Of a stretch of DNA of 64,000 nucleotides, positions 31,728 to 41,253 are shown one piece after another. Both the position numbers and the translations under genes were made by a program. The stretch lies in contig NZ_RJVB01000001.1 in the NCBI RefSeq assembly GCF_003751505.1, positions 186,001 through 250,000 on the forward strand, written 5' to 3'. Under the pieces are notes generated by a model. It was not told the origin of the DNA, searched no databases, and was given only the letters and a program-made list of their open reading frames with translations. Each line of letters begins with the position of its first letter. Within the stretch, counting starts at the first letter, position 1. This stretch comes from Erwinia sp. JUb26. GTDB lineage: Bacteria > Pseudomonadota > Gammaproteobacteria > Enterobacterales > Enterobacteriaceae.

Positions 31728-33784
31728 GTTACCGCGTTGGCGTCGATATTGGCGGCTCGTTCACCGATTTTGCCGTGCTGGACGAGCGAGATAACAGCAT
31801 TCGAACGCTAAAAGTTCTGTCGCGACCCGACAGCCCCGGCAGCGAAATTACCACCGGCCTGGCCCAGTTCCGCGAACGCGACGGCATCCAGCCGCAGGAA
31901 ATCAGCGCGTTTACCCACGGCACCACCGTCGGCGTTAACGCGGTGATCCAGCGCAAAGGCGTGCGGCTGGCGCTGTTTGCCACCGACGGTTTCTGCGACG
32001 TGCTGGAACTGGCCCGCCTGAAGATCCCCCATATCCACGATCTGTTCTCGCGCCGTCCGGCCCCGCTGATTTCCCGCGATCGGGTTTTCGCCATTCGTGA
32101 ACGCACCGATCGTGACGGCCGGGTTTTGCAGGAGGTCGACAGGCAAAGCGTGGTGGAGGCGATTGACGGCGCGCGGGCGGCAGGCTGCGAGGGGATCGTG
32201 GTTTCGCTTCTGCATAGCTATCGCAACGGCGGCAACGAAGCGCGCGTGCGGGAGCTGGTGGCTGAACTGGCACCGGATCTGCTGACCTCCTGCTCGGCGG
32301 AGATCTGGCCGATCATTCGCGAGTACGAACGCACAATTACGGCGGTGATTAACGCCTATGTGCAGCCAAAGGTGATTCACTATCTCGACTCGTTCGAACG
32401 GGCGCTGAAAGAGATGGGCGTGCCGGTGCCGCCGCGTATTACCAAGTCCAACGGCGGGGTGATGGGGCTGGCGCAGGCCAAAGCGGAGTGCGTACAGATG
32501 GTGCTTTCCGGCACCGCTTCCGGGGTGATCGGGGCCAGCTATATTGCGGAAAACTGCGGCTTTGACCGTCTGCTGAGCCTGGACATTGGCGGCACCAGCG
32601 CCGATGTGGCGGTGATTATCGACGGTCGCCCGGAATACGGCAGCGGTGAAATTATCGGCGATTTCCCGATCTACATTCCGTCTGTTTCCGTCACCTCGGT
32701 AGGACAGGGCGGCGGGTCGATCGCCTGGATCGACAGCCTGGGTGTGTTACAGGTGGGTCCGGACAGCGCCGGTTCACTGCCTGGCCCGGTCTGCTTCCGC
32801 CGTGGCGGCACCGAAGCCACCGCTACCGATGCCTTTGCCGCCTGCGGCATGATCGGCCACGGCGATCTCGGCTACAACGCGGTGCAGGTCGATGTGGCCG
32901 GCGCGCGGGCGGCGGTGCAAAAACTGGCGGAGCCGCTGGGCATCAGCATTGAAGAGACGGCGGAGAACATTATCGCGCTGGCGATTTCCAGCATGTACAG
33001 CGACACCAGCGGTCTGATTTCCCGCTTCGGGCTCGATCCGCGCGAGTTCTACTTCCTCGCATTTGGCGGTGCCGGGCCGATGATGGGCTGCTTCCTGGCG
33101 CGCGAGCTGAAACTGAAAGGTGTGGTAGTGCCACCAACTCCGGGCGTGCTGTCGGCGCTGGGCGGGCTGGTCGCCGATATTAAAAACGATTTTATCAACA
33201 CGCTGTACTGCGATTTGACGCCGGCAGTGATTGCCGACCTGAATGATGCAAGCGGTCAGCTGCGTGACGAAGCCGAAGGCTGGCTGCAGCGCGAGTACGG
33301 CGGCGATCTGCCGTACCGGCTGAGCTTCTCCGCCGATATGCGCTATCGCGGGCAGTCGTTTGAAATCGACGTGGCGCTGGAAGAAGAGTGGCTGCGGGCA
33401 GGCAATCTGGCCGCAATCCATCAGGCTTTCGATGCGCATCATACCCGCCTGTTCGGGCACCATGATGAACATGCGGCAGTGCAGCTGATTAATCTGCGGC
33501 TGGTGCTGACCTCGCCAACGCCAAAACCGCAGATGAACCTGCTGGCGGCCGCCGAGGGTCCGGTACAGGTCCTGCGCCAGGTGGAAGCCTGGATCGACGG
33601 GCGCTGGTGGCAGGTGGATGTGGTTTCCCGCTCCGCGCTGGCCGCCGGGCACCAGCTCACCGGCCCGGTGATCGTGGCGCAGGACGACTGTACCACCTGC
33701 GTGCCGCCGCAGATGCAGGTCGACGTTGACCGTTTTGGCAACCTGATTATCACCCCCGTTTTCGGAGAACATCATGGCAATTGA
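31724..33784 (+). CDS. Hydantoinase/oxoprolinase family protein, subunit A (HyuA-like)
   Basis: A 686-aa ASKHA-fold ATP-dependent amidohydrolase subunit. The N-terminal phosphate loop VGVDIGGSFTDF (residues 5-16) and the second nucleotide site LSLDIGGTSADVAVI are diagnostic of HyuA/AcxA/5-oxoprolinase A; the central GTASGVIGA segment is also present. With subunit B it hydrolyses cyclic amides such as N-methylhydantoin or 5-oxoproline using ATP; related complexes are acetone or acetophenone carboxylases. ATG 31724 is taken because of the coupling with the GNAT stop. The 3' end overlaps the subunit B gene by 11 bases. Confidence 0.9.
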   Translation: MSYRVGVDIGGSFTDFAVLDERDNSIRTLKVLSRPDSPGSEITTGLAQFRERDGIQPQEISAFTHGTTVGVNAVIQRKGVRLALFATDGFCDVLELARLKIPHIHDLFSRRPAPLISRDRVFAIRERTDRDGRVLQEVDRQSVVEAIDGARAAGCEGIVVSLLHSYRNGGNEARVRELVAELAPDLLTSCSAEIWPIIREYERTITAVINAYVQPKVIHYLDSFERALKEMGVPVPPRITKSNGGVMGLAQAKAECVQMVLSGTASGVIGASYIAENCGFDRLLSLDIGGTSADVAVIIDGRPEYGSGEIIGDFPIYIPSVSVTSVGQGGGSIAWIDSLGVLQVGPDSAGSLPGPVCFRRGGTEATATDAFAACGMIGHGDLGYNAVQVDVAGARAAVQKLAEPLGISIEETAENIIALAISSMYSDTSGLISRFGLDPREFYFLAFGGAGPMMGCFLARELKLKGVVVPPTPGVLSALGGLVADIKNDFINTLYCDLTPAVIADLNDASGQLRDEAEGWLQREYGGDLPYRLSFSADMRYRGQSFEIDVALEEEWLRAGNLAAIHQAFDAHHTRLFGHHDEHAAVQLINLRLVLTSPTPKPQMNLLAAAEGPVQVLRQVEAWIDGRWWQVDVVSRSALAAGHQLTGPVIVAQDDCTTCVPPQMQVDVDRFGNLIITPVFGEHHGN

Positions 33785-35753
33785 TGGCCGTAATCTGCAG
33801 ATCCTCGCCAACTACTGCGCGGCCGCGGCCGATGCGATGGCGTTTACGCTGATGCGCACCGCGCATTCCACTTTTGTTAAAGAGACGGAAGATTTTTCCT
33901 GCCAGATCGTCAGCCGTGACGGGCTGGCGTTTGCCTCACCGCGCAGCTTTGGCGCGCCCTGGTACAGCGGCATAGACTACGGCCCGGTGCTTGAGCTGAT
34001 CGACGGCTACCAGGAAGGGGATATTTGCATCACCAACGATTCCTACGCCGGGAACGTGGCGACGCACTCGCCGGATATTCATATCTGGAAGCCGGTGTTC
34101 CATCAGGGCGAGATCGTCTGCTTCGTGGTTGGCCATATCCATAACACCGACGTGGGCGGCGCGGTACCCGCTTCGCTGTCGCGATCGCTGACAGAGATCG
34201 TACAGGAGGGGATCCGCATTCCGCCACTGAAAATCATCAGCGGCGGGAAGATGAATGAGGCGGTGGCGCAGATTATGCGGCTTAACGTGCGCGCGCCGGA
34301 CCAGAACTGGGGCGACTTCAACGCGCAGATCGCCTCGGTGAATATCGGCGAGCGCAAAGTGCAGGAGATCATTGCCCGCTTTGGCATCAATGACTTCCTG
34401 ACCGGGGTGGAAGGGATCCTCGACTACGCCGAGCAGCAGGCGCGGTCGATTATCAGCACCATTCCCGACGGCGAATACTTCTATGCCGATTACGCCGATG
34501 AAGACGGCGAGGGCGGCTATCCGTGCCGCATCGCCATTACGCTGAGGATTAAGGGCGACAGTCTGGAGCTGGACTACACCGGCAGCGATCCGCAGCTGGC
34601 GTCATCGCTGAATATGCCCACCGGCGGCCGCGAGCGGCACCCGCTGGCATTGGTCGGCGTGACCTACGTCCTTTCGACCCTCGATCGTTCGCTGCTGCTG
34701 AACGCCGGAACCCTGCGGCCAACCCGCGCGATCCTGCCGCCGGGCACGATTATGAACTGCGAGGCACCGGCGGCGGTGGGGATGCGTTCCCTGACCTGCG
34801 CGATGTCGCAGATCGCCACCGTCGGCGCCTTCTCGCTGGCGATGCCGGACAGGCTGCCCGCCAACTCGCCGGGCGGTAATTCGATTATTAACATTCGCAC
34901 GGTGGATGCGCAGAACCGGACCGTGGTGGCTTCGCTGGGGCCGGTCGGCGGCGGCGCGGGCGGCACGCCGAAACACGACGGGCCGGACGGTTCCGGCGGG
35001 CTGTCGGCATTCCTGAAAAACACGCCGATCGAAATCAACGAAGCCGAAGTCCCGGTGCGGTTCCATCGCTACGGGCTGGCGGCGGACAGCGCCGGTGCCG
35101 GGAAGTATCGCGGCGGGCTGGCCACGGAGATGGCCTTTGAGGTCTTCGCGCCAAATACCACGATTACCGCCCGCAACCGCAACCGCTCGGTGTTCTCCTC
35201 TGCGGGCGCGGCGGGTGGTCGTGCGGGCAGCACTTCCTGGTTCCGTACCACGCATTCCGACGGCAGCGTAACCGAGCACGGTAATACCGATGTGATCCAC
35301 TGCGGGCCTGGAGACGTGGTGACGGTGAAAGGGCCGGGCGCGGGCGGTTACGGCGCGGCAAAAGATCGTGATGCGCAGGCGGTACTGCGCGACGTGCAGT
35401 GTGGCTTCCTCAGCGAGCAGGCGGCACGCGATCAGTACGGCGTGGTGGTGCAGCGCGGTGAAATCGATCTGTCTGCTACTGAAGCATTGCGGGCGGCGAT
35501 GCCCGGTGCTGGCGATAAGCATTTTGATGTGGGGGCGGCGCGCGAAAGCTTTGAGGCGCTGTGGACGGAGGATCGCTATCGTCTGCTGACCGCGTTCCTG
35601 GCCGAACGTCCTGTGGTGTGGCGGCATTTCCTTAAGCATCAGGTGTTTGCGGCGGTACAGAAGGGCGAGGGGAGCGGTCTTCCGCTGGATGAGCAGATGG
35701 CGGGGCTGTTTGCACGGCTGATGGCGCAGTTTCCGGCGCTGAGTGCGGCGTAG
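33774..35753 (+). CDS. Hydantoinase/oxoprolinase family protein, subunit B (HyuB-like)
   Basis: A 659-aa partner of subunit A. Typical blocks include the N-terminal FSCQIVSRDG, ITNDSYAGNVATHSPDIHIW, a central DYTGSDPQ, and the glycine-rich SPGGNSIINIR and GPVGGGAGGTPKHDGPDG stretches. It is required with HyuA for ATP-dependent ring opening. Starts with ATG inside the end of the hyuA-like gene, with GGAG upstream. No transporter or dedicated regulator is adjacent, so the complex may act on an internal metabolite or share an importer encoded elsewhere. A strong stem-loop lies 35 bases downstream. Confidence 0.9.
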   Translation: MAIDGRNLQILANYCAAAADAMAFTLMRTAHSTFVKETEDFSCQIVSRDGLAFASPRSFGAPWYSGIDYGPVLELIDGYQEGDICITNDSYAGNVATHSPDIHIWKPVFHQGEIVCFVVGHIHNTDVGGAVPASLSRSLTEIVQEGIRIPPLKIISGGKMNEAVAQIMRLNVRAPDQNWGDFNAQIASVNIGERKVQEIIARFGINDFLTGVEGILDYAEQQARSIISTIPDGEYFYADYADEDGEGGYPCRIAITLRIKGDSLELDYTGSDPQLASSLNMPTGGRERHPLALVGVTYVLSTLDRSLLLNAGTLRPTRAILPPGTIMNCEAPAAVGMRSLTCAMSQIATVGAFSLAMPDRLPANSPGGNSIINIRTVDAQNRTVVASLGPVGGGAGGTPKHDGPDGSGGLSAFLKNTPIEINEAEVPVRFHRYGLAADSAGAGKYRGGLATEMAFEVFAPNTTITARNRNRSVFSSAGAAGGRAGSTSWFRTTHSDGSVTEHGNTDVIHCGPGDVVTVKGPGAGGYGAAKDRDAQAVLRDVQCGFLSEQAARDQYGVVVQRGEIDLSATEALRAAMPGAGDKHFDVGAARESFEALWTEDRYRLLTAFLAERPVVWRHFLKHQVFAAVQKGEGSGLPLDEQMAGLFARLMAQFPALSAA

Positions 35754-36279
35754 CGGGGGGACCGTTTTGCCTGTGAACTGAACGCCTTTCCCCCGCGTCC
35801 GTGCGGGGGAATCCTGGCTTCCTTTCTGCGTTCAGCGCTGCGGATGTCCCGTCCGGGTGCACGGCCAGCCTGCTGTTTTCTCCGGTGTTGCCTGAAAAAC
35901 ATCAGGCGCGGTTCAGCCGCGGGTGAGTAACTGCATCCAGGCTTACTACCCATCTGCATTTCTCTTGGCCATCGCCAACAAAGTCTGGTCGTACACATTG
36001 TGAATATTCGAACGTCTGCTGTGTGCCAGGAGCGGACGTTACGTCCTTAAGCATCAACTGCGTACGGAGGCATGATTGTTTCAACAGCAAATCAATAAAT
36101 CGTAATTATGTCGATTTTGCCATAAATGCATTCGATATTGAGTCAAAGTCAAAAGCGCCAGTACGCTTTAAACTCCCTCTTTCAGTGAAATGAGCATTCA
36201 GGTTGTGCCTCCCTGATACTGCCGTTTTCTGTAGAGCCGGCTTTATCAGCCGCGCCGGAAACTCATAAAGGGGAAAGTT
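35754..36279. other. Gene-free stretch after the hydantoinase operon
   Basis: About 525 bases without a supported gene. The first 100 bases hold the stem-loop and repeat core described separately. The remainder, up to the AAGGGGAAAG ribosome site of the next gene, shows no clear frame; GC falls towards the accessory genes on the right. Confidence 0.5.
35788..35850 (+). repeat. Stem-loop plus repeat core after hyuB
   Basis: Perfect 9-bp stem TTCCCCCGC/GCGGGGGAA (35788-35811, loop GTCCGT), which may act as a terminator although no T-run follows. It runs directly into AATCCTGGCTTCCT...GTTCAGCGCTGCGGAT (35810-35838), the core shared with the palindromic elements at 30906-31101 (opposite strand) and 26693-26881. 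Confidence 0.6.
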
Positions 36280-37248
36280 ATGTCTCGTATCGTTGTGATT
36301 GGTGGCAGCGGCCACGTCGGATCTTATCTCGTACCAATGCTGGTTGAGCTGGGCCACCAGGTGGTAAACGTCAGCCGCGGATCAGCAAAGCCTTATCGTC
36401 CTCATTATGCATGGTCAGTAATTGAAAATGTCGTGGTTGACCGTCTGGAAGAAGAAAAGAAAGGGACTTTTGGTCAACTTATCGCGGATCTTAACGCAGA
36501 TATTGTCGTTGATATGATTGCATTTGATCTCAACAGCACGCAGCAGGTCGTCGAAGCGCTGCGCGGCAAGGTTGAGCACTATCTTTTCTGCAGTTCAATC
36601 TGGGTTTACGGCCGTTATATAGCCGTACCGTCTCGTGAGACCGACCCTGTGAGTCCTATCGACGCTTATGGTAAGGGTAAGGCTGAAAGTGAGGCATGGC
36701 TCCAGTGCGAAGCCCGACTGACCGGATTTCCGGCTACATCGTTCCGCCCCGGCCATATTGTTGGCGAAGGATGGGTGCCAACAACTCCGCAGGGTAACTC
36801 GAACCCCGAGGTTTACTCCCGAATTATTCGCGGAGAAACACTTACATTGCCAAATCTCGGCCATGAGATGCTACATCATGTGCATGCCGTAGACGTGGCA
36901 CAGTTTATTGTTCGTGCGATTGATAACAGGGGAGCATCTGTAGGGGAAGTCTTTAACGTCGTTTCTGAGCAGGCCATCACCTTGCGCGGCTATGCTGAAG
37001 CTGTATTCCGCTGGTTCGGAAAAGAGCCTTCCCTGACTTTTCTGCCCTTCGAAGAATGGTTACAAACCATTGAACCGGGCGAGCATGCACGAATCTCAAA
37101 AGGCCATGTGGTAAGGAGTTCTTCACATTCAATTGAAAAAGCTAAAATCCGTCTGGGCTATCAACCCCGCTATGGCAGCCTTGAAGCTATCCATGAATCT
37201 ATTCAGGCTTTAATCGCTTCAGGTCAGGTTGAAAAGCCAAAGTCCTGA
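36280..37248 (+). CDS. NAD(P)-dependent epimerase/dehydratase-like protein (extended SDR)
   Basis: A 322-aa extended short-chain dehydrogenase. The cofactor motif VVIGGSGHVGSYL is at residues 4-16, and FCSSIWVYG with a later YGKGKAESE gives the Tyr-x3-Lys catalytic pair. C-terminal half resembles NAD-dependent epimerases acting on nucleotide sugars or similar. AAGGGGAAAG precedes ATG 36280. GC content is lower than in the operons to the left. It starts a run of accessory genes (pump, LysR, recombinase remnant, AraC, pump). Substrate unknown. Confidence 0.83.
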   Translation: MSRIVVIGGSGHVGSYLVPMLVELGHQVVNVSRGSAKPYRPHYAWSVIENVVVDRLEEEKKGTFGQLIADLNADIVVDMIAFDLNSTQQVVEALRGKVEHYLFCSSIWVYGRYIAVPSRETDPVSPIDAYGKGKAESEAWLQCEARLTGFPATSFRPGHIVGEGWVPTTPQGNSNPEVYSRIIRGETLTLPNLGHEMLHHVHAVDVAQFIVRAIDNRGASVGEVFNVVSEQAITLRGYAEAVFRWFGKEPSLTFLPFEEWLQTIEPGEHARISKGHVVRSSSHSIEKAKIRLGYQPRYGSLEAIHESIQALIASGQVEKPKS

Positions 37249-37363
37249 CATTTTTCATTTTGCTTTAACCCTCTCAATCTCCTGTTCAGTGGTTAGCAGG
37301 GCAGGAACAAGCTAATCCATCTGCCGGTATTTGCCGGCAGAACTACCTGTAATAGTGAAACTA

Positions 37364-38560
37364 ATGAATAAACCTGAAAATATGGGTGGCTTTCGTGCGC
37401 CCGAAAATACGTCTGCCTGGAGCGCGGTGATCAGTATGGCACTTTTGTGCTTCGTACTGGTTTCGTCAGAATTTATGCCGGTCAGCCTGCTGACCCCTAT
37501 TGCAAATGATCTGTCGGTCACAGAAGGCCAAGCCGGTCAGGCCATTGCCTTTTCCGGCCTGTTCGCGGTCATTACGAGCCTTTTCGGAAATACTTTGCTT
37601 GCCCGCTTTGACCGGCGTACCGCAGTAATTTTCTATACTCTTGTGATGGTTTTATCCGGACTAATCGTAACTTCTGCTCACGGTTACGGCATGTTTATGT
37701 TTGGCCGTGCACTGATCGGCATTTCAATCGGCGGCTTCTGGTCTCTGTCAACAGCAATACTAGTACGGATCGTTCGCCCGGTCAGCGTTCCCAAAGCAAT
37801 TGCTATTCTGCAGGGAGGGACGGCGCTGGCGTTTGTGGTGGCTCCCCCGCTGGGAAGTTTTCTGGGCAGCCTGATCGGCTGGCGCGGCGCTTTTCTTACG
37901 GTTGTGCCTGCAGGAGTGATATGCCTGATTTGGCAGATGGTTGTTATTCCGAAGCTTCCGCCGCAGCGTGATACAAGCATACGGCAGATAGCATCGCTGC
38001 TCCGCAGCCGGACATTTGCGCTCGGGATGATCGCCGTGACACTTGCTTTCATGGGGCAGTTTTCACTTTCCACCTATCTGCGGCCTTTCCTTGAAGGTGT
38101 GACCGGGCTGGGCATAAACATGATCTCCCTCTTTCTGCTAGGCGTGGGCGTGGCGGGACTGACGGGCACGCTTATTTCAGGATTTTTTGTCAGGGACAAT
38201 CTGCTGCCTGCGCTTACGGGCTTGCCGGCAGGACTGGCAATTGTCGCTGGCCTGCTTACCGCCCTTGGGCATATTCCCGCTGCGACAGGGGCACTGCTTC
38301 TGGTCTGGGGCATCCTCGTCACTCCGATTCCTGTGGTCTGGAATACATGGATGACGCGGATAATTCCTGACGAACTCGAAGCTGGCGGAGCATTAATGGT
38401 AGCACTCATACAGTTTGCAATAACCATGGGGGCGTTTACGGGCGGCGAACTTTTCGATCATCAGGGCTGGGTCAGCACCTTCTTGCTTGCCACCGCGTTA
38501 CTGGTGGCATCTGCGTTAATCGCTGTATTGCCGGGGCTGCGCTCACTTTCAGAAAAATAA
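37364..38560 (+). CDS. MFS transporter, AraJ/SotB-like efflux protein
   Basis: About 398 aa, twelve predicted membrane helices, DHA1 type. The first helix is followed by SSEFMPVSLLTPIANDL, the signature start of the AraJ/SotB sugar/drug efflux group, and motif A-like residues FDRRTAV follow helix 2. Of several possible starts (TTG 37331, ATG 37364, ATG 37382), 37364 is chosen; none has a strong ribosome site. It is convergent with a LysR gene. A second, related pump lies at 41254. Export of a sugar or toxic compound is the likely role. Confidence 0.83.
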   Translation: MNKPENMGGFRAPENTSAWSAVISMALLCFVLVSSEFMPVSLLTPIANDLSVTEGQAGQAIAFSGLFAVITSLFGNTLLARFDRRTAVIFYTLVMVLSGLIVTSAHGYGMFMFGRALIGISIGGFWSLSTAILVRIVRPVSVPKAIAILQGGTALAFVVAPPLGSFLGSLIGWRGAFLTVVPAGVICLIWQMVVIPKLPPQRDTSIRQIASLLRSRTFALGMIAVTLAFMGQFSLSTYLRPFLEGVTGLGINMISLFLLGVGVAGLTGTLISGFFVRDNLLPALTGLPAGLAIVAGLLTALGHIPAATGALLLVWGILVTPIPVVWNTWMTRIIPDELEAGGALMVALIQFAITMGAFTGGELFDHQGWVSTFLLATALLVASALIAVLPGLRSLSEK

Positions 38561-38576
38561 AAGTGCTGTGCACAGC

Positions 38577-39473
38577 TCACCCTGCAGAGCGGTAGCGTAA
38601 GGCATCAATAATCACCCTCAAGGCCGGTGACATCTGTCGCCGGCTGGGGTAATAGAGATGATAGCCTTTAAATACGGGGCTCCACTCTTTCAGTATTCTC
38701 ACCCAGCGTCCCTGCCTTATGCCCGGCTCGGCCAGATTATCCGGAACGTATGCCAGACCATACCCGGCTTCAACGGATGCAAGCATGGGGTAAACGCTGT
38801 TGTAAATAAGCTGGCCCAGCACTTTCAGATTTAGTTTTTCTGCGCCTTTTTCAAACTCCCAGGCATAAAGCGGTCCGGCCCCCGAGTGTCTGATATTGAT
38901 ACAGCTGTGGCGTACAAGTTCAGATGGATGAGAAGGCATACCCGCTTTATCCAGATAGTCTGCGGAACCAATGACGGCAGGCTGCCAGTCAGCGCCGATC
39001 CTGACAGCAATCATATCTTTAACCACGTCATCGCCTAACCTAACGCCTGCGTCAAAGCGGCCTTCAACGATATCAATGAAGCCGTTTTCCTGAGACAATT
39101 CGACCTGAATGTCCGGATACTTTTTAAGTACCGGGGCCAGAGCTGGCCAGACATATTCATGAAGAATATGATCTGAAACCGTCAGCCTCACCGTGCCAGC
39201 AGGAGTGTCACGAAAACGAAGCAGGGCCGATATGTCTGTTTCAATAGCGTCAAGACGCGGCTCAAGCGCGGCCATAAGCTTTTCACCAATCTCAGTCGGC
39301 GCTACCTTCCGTGTAGTGCGCATCAGCAGCCGCATTCCCAGTCTTTCCTCAAGTCTCCTGATGATATGAGACAGAGTTGACTGAGAGATATTTAATCTGG
39401 CTGCGGCCCTTGTAAAGCTCCGCTCCTGCGCAACAGCCAGGAATGCGAGGTAATCATTAAAATCTTCGCGCAT
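38577..39473 (-). CDS. LysR-family transcriptional regulator
   Basis: A 298-aa LysR protein of the group with effector domains like DmlR/YafC (IRRLEERLGMRLLMRTTRKVAPTE in the DNA-binding half, then the AGTVRLTVSD start of the effector domain). It lies 16 bases from the stop of the convergent MFS gene, and the epimerase-like gene may be another target. The start at 39473 gives a normal N-terminus (MREDFNDYLAFLAVAQERSF). Its upstream side faces the recombinase remnant. Confidence 0.87.
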   Translation of the reverse strand: MREDFNDYLAFLAVAQERSFTRAAARLNISQSTLSHIIRRLEERLGMRLLMRTTRKVAPTEIGEKLMAALEPRLDAIETDISALLRFRDTPAGTVRLTVSDHILHEYVWPALAPVLKKYPDIQVELSQENGFIDIVEGRFDAGVRLGDDVVKDMIAVRIGADWQPAVIGSADYLDKAGMPSHPSELVRHSCINIRHSGAGPLYAWEFEKGAEKLNLKVLGQLIYNSVYPMLASVEAGYGLAYVPDNLAEPGIRQGRWVRILKEWSPVFKGYHLYYPSRRQMSPALRVIIDALRYRSAG

Positions 39474-39636
39474 GAATGTTCCATGTAACGTAAAAATAAC
39501 CTTATTCTAGCCGCTGGGAGGCTTCCGAAGAAGCATGCAGCAACTTCGCCATAACAATCGAATGAATGTTGCTAAGTTCTTTGACATGCATTCATCAGCG
39601 AAAGTCGATATCCCCTTTTCGCTCATAAGCGACAAC

Positions 39637-39675
39637 CATACTCAAATCTCCCACATTGCAGGAGATTTGAGTATG
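39637..39675. repeat. 15-bp perfect inverted repeat over the recombinase start codon
   Basis: Arms CATACTCAAATCTCC (39637-39651) and GGAGATTTGAGTATG (39661-39675) are perfectly complementary around a 9-base spacer. The right arm contains both the GGAG ribosome site and the ATG of the recombinase remnant at 39673. As RNA it would hide the start; as DNA it could be a recombinase binding site. Confidence 0.85.
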
Positions 39676-40077
39676 AACACGTCACTGTGGAACAAAGACC
39701 GTATTATCGGCCAAGAAAGACCACTTCAGATATCTCATATCTGGGGGATCCGAATCCGGCTTGAACTGGAAGGAAAAACGCGCGATTTAGCTTTGTTCAA
39801 TATGGCCCTGGACAGTAAGCTTCGAGGCTGCGATCTGGTCAAACTCAAAGTATTTGATGTGGCATATGGTAGCTCGGTTTTAAGCAGAGCAACGGTGTTG
39901 CAACAGCAAACCAAGAATTTTCGAGTGATTTAACTTCTGTTGGGCCATAAGAAACTGAAAAGCACGGTCCGTTATTTGGGTATTGAAGTCGATGATGCGT
40001 TAGAGATCTCTGAATCGATTAAAGTCCAATGTTGTCAGGGCTGCAACAGCAGCCCTTTGCCAGAAGCGGACTCTTGA
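39673..40077 (+). pseudogene. Tyrosine recombinase/integrase remnant with internal deletion and stop
   Basis: The first 80 codons match the N-terminal part of a widespread short (about 200 aa) tyrosine recombinase (SLWNKDRIIGQERPLQISHI, then LALFNMALDSKLRGCDLVKL). After QQQT the frame jumps to KNFRVI, then a TAA where the family has Gln, and continues in the same frame with LLLGHKKLKSTVRYLGIEVD, the C-terminal box with the conserved His-x... and catalytic Tyr. About 80-100 residues holding the Arg/His core are missing. The gene is therefore non-functional. It lies between the LysR and AraC genes and marks past mobile-element activity. Confidence 0.82.
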
Positions 40078-40187
40078 GAAAATACGATACGTTAATTAGT
40101 GAAGATTATTTTACGCACTGCTCTTAGTGTTGCGAATTGCTCCAAGGCTAAATGTAATAAATAACCTATAATTTCATCACGTTAATT

Positions 40188-41192
40188 CTAAATCACTTTT
40201 GGTTGTTTGCGCATGGCGCCCGGCGAATATCCATTGATGCGCTTAAAAGCTCTGCTAAATGCTGCCTGGGAGGCATAGCCGAGACGTGAGGCTACGGTGT
40301 CGATAGAGATCTTATCGTGAATGATCCACTGACCTGCGAGGCGCATTCGCACTTCCCTTGCATAGCGCAGGGGAGGTATCCCAATGACTGATGTAAAGCG
40401 TTCAGCGAAAACAGAACGTGACACATGAGACTGGGCTGCAAGCTCAGCAACAGACCACTCCCGACTTATATCGCGATGGATGCTCAGAATCGCACGGGCA
40501 AGCCGCGGATCCCGCAGCGCAGCGATAAGGCCAGCGGCATTTTCGCTGCCGTTTTCAATCCATCCGCGCACGATCATCGCAGCAGCCACTTCTGCCAGGC
40601 GTGCCAGAATGCCCGCGAAGCCAGCGCGTCCGGAACAGATTTCAAATTTCATGGCGCCCAGAATGGGAACCAGCCCCGGATATATCTTTTCGTTTGCCTC
40701 AACCATTATGGCTTGCGGCATCAGTTTACCCAGGCCCTGCATTCCACCGAGATCGAACTCCATACAGCCATAAAACAGAACTGTGCTGGGAGTCGGATGC
40801 GTACTGGGGCATGTATTGATTCCGCTGACTGCCTCACCCAAAGGCGCAGAACCTAGCGTATCGATATGTTGAATTGCACAGCCGACATCCGATATAAGCT
40901 GATGCTCCTCACCCTGGGGCATAAATACCATGCTTCCTGCTCTCAGCTCATGAAGCGCACCATCGTTTGTACGAAGCAGAGCAGTTCCCACAGCGATGTA
41001 ATGAAAATAGGCATGGCCCGGTCTATTGCTAAAACTGACACCAAACTCAGTGCCAGTCTGTAAACGGCGGTACTGCACGCCACGCAGGCGCATTTCAAGT
41101 AGCAGTTCACTGATGAGTTCGGATGACAGAGCAAAATGTTTATTCACATGTACTTCCGGAGTTTCGGGTAAAAAATCAGGATGTGGCATCAT
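40188..41192 (-). CDS. AraC-family transcriptional regulator with cupin domain
   Basis: A 334-aa regulator. The N-terminal half is a cupin_6/AraC-binding domain (beta-rich, with GSMVFMPQGEEHQL); the C-terminal half has the two AraC helix-turn-helix motifs (WSVAELAAQSHVSRSVFAERF and IDTVASRLGYASQAAFSRAF). It is divergent from the MFS gene at 41254 with a 61-base gap, so control of that pump is likely. It belongs to the subgroup common in oxidoreductase/efflux loci. The inducer is unknown. Confidence 0.88.
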   Translation of the reverse strand: MMPHPDFLPETPEVHVNKHFALSSELISELLLEMRLRGVQYRRLQTGTEFGVSFSNRPGHAYFHYIAVGTALLRTNDGALHELRAGSMVFMPQGEEHQLISDVGCAIQHIDTLGSAPLGEAVSGINTCPSTHPTPSTVLFYGCMEFDLGGMQGLGKLMPQAIMVEANEKIYPGLVPILGAMKFEICSGRAGFAGILARLAEVAAAMIVRGWIENGSENAAGLIAALRDPRLARAILSIHRDISREWSVAELAAQSHVSRSVFAERFTSVIGIPPLRYAREVRMRLAGQWIIHDKISIDTVASRLGYASQAAFSRAFKRINGYSPGAMRKQPKVI

Positions 41193-41253
41193 AGATCGTC
41201 CTGCTTCTCATCTCTAGACTTGGAACCTGAATTTTTCCTGAAAAGAGTGTGTT

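Noticed and set aside
37321..37340. CTGCCGG/CCGGCAG hairpin before the MFS gene as a terminator
   Set aside because: No T-run follows and the stem lies between a gene end and the next gene's start region; function cannot be assigned.
39535..39672. N-terminal extension of the recombinase frame
   Set aside because: The family starts at the MNTSLW equivalent (39673), with GGAG just upstream; the extension has no similarity.
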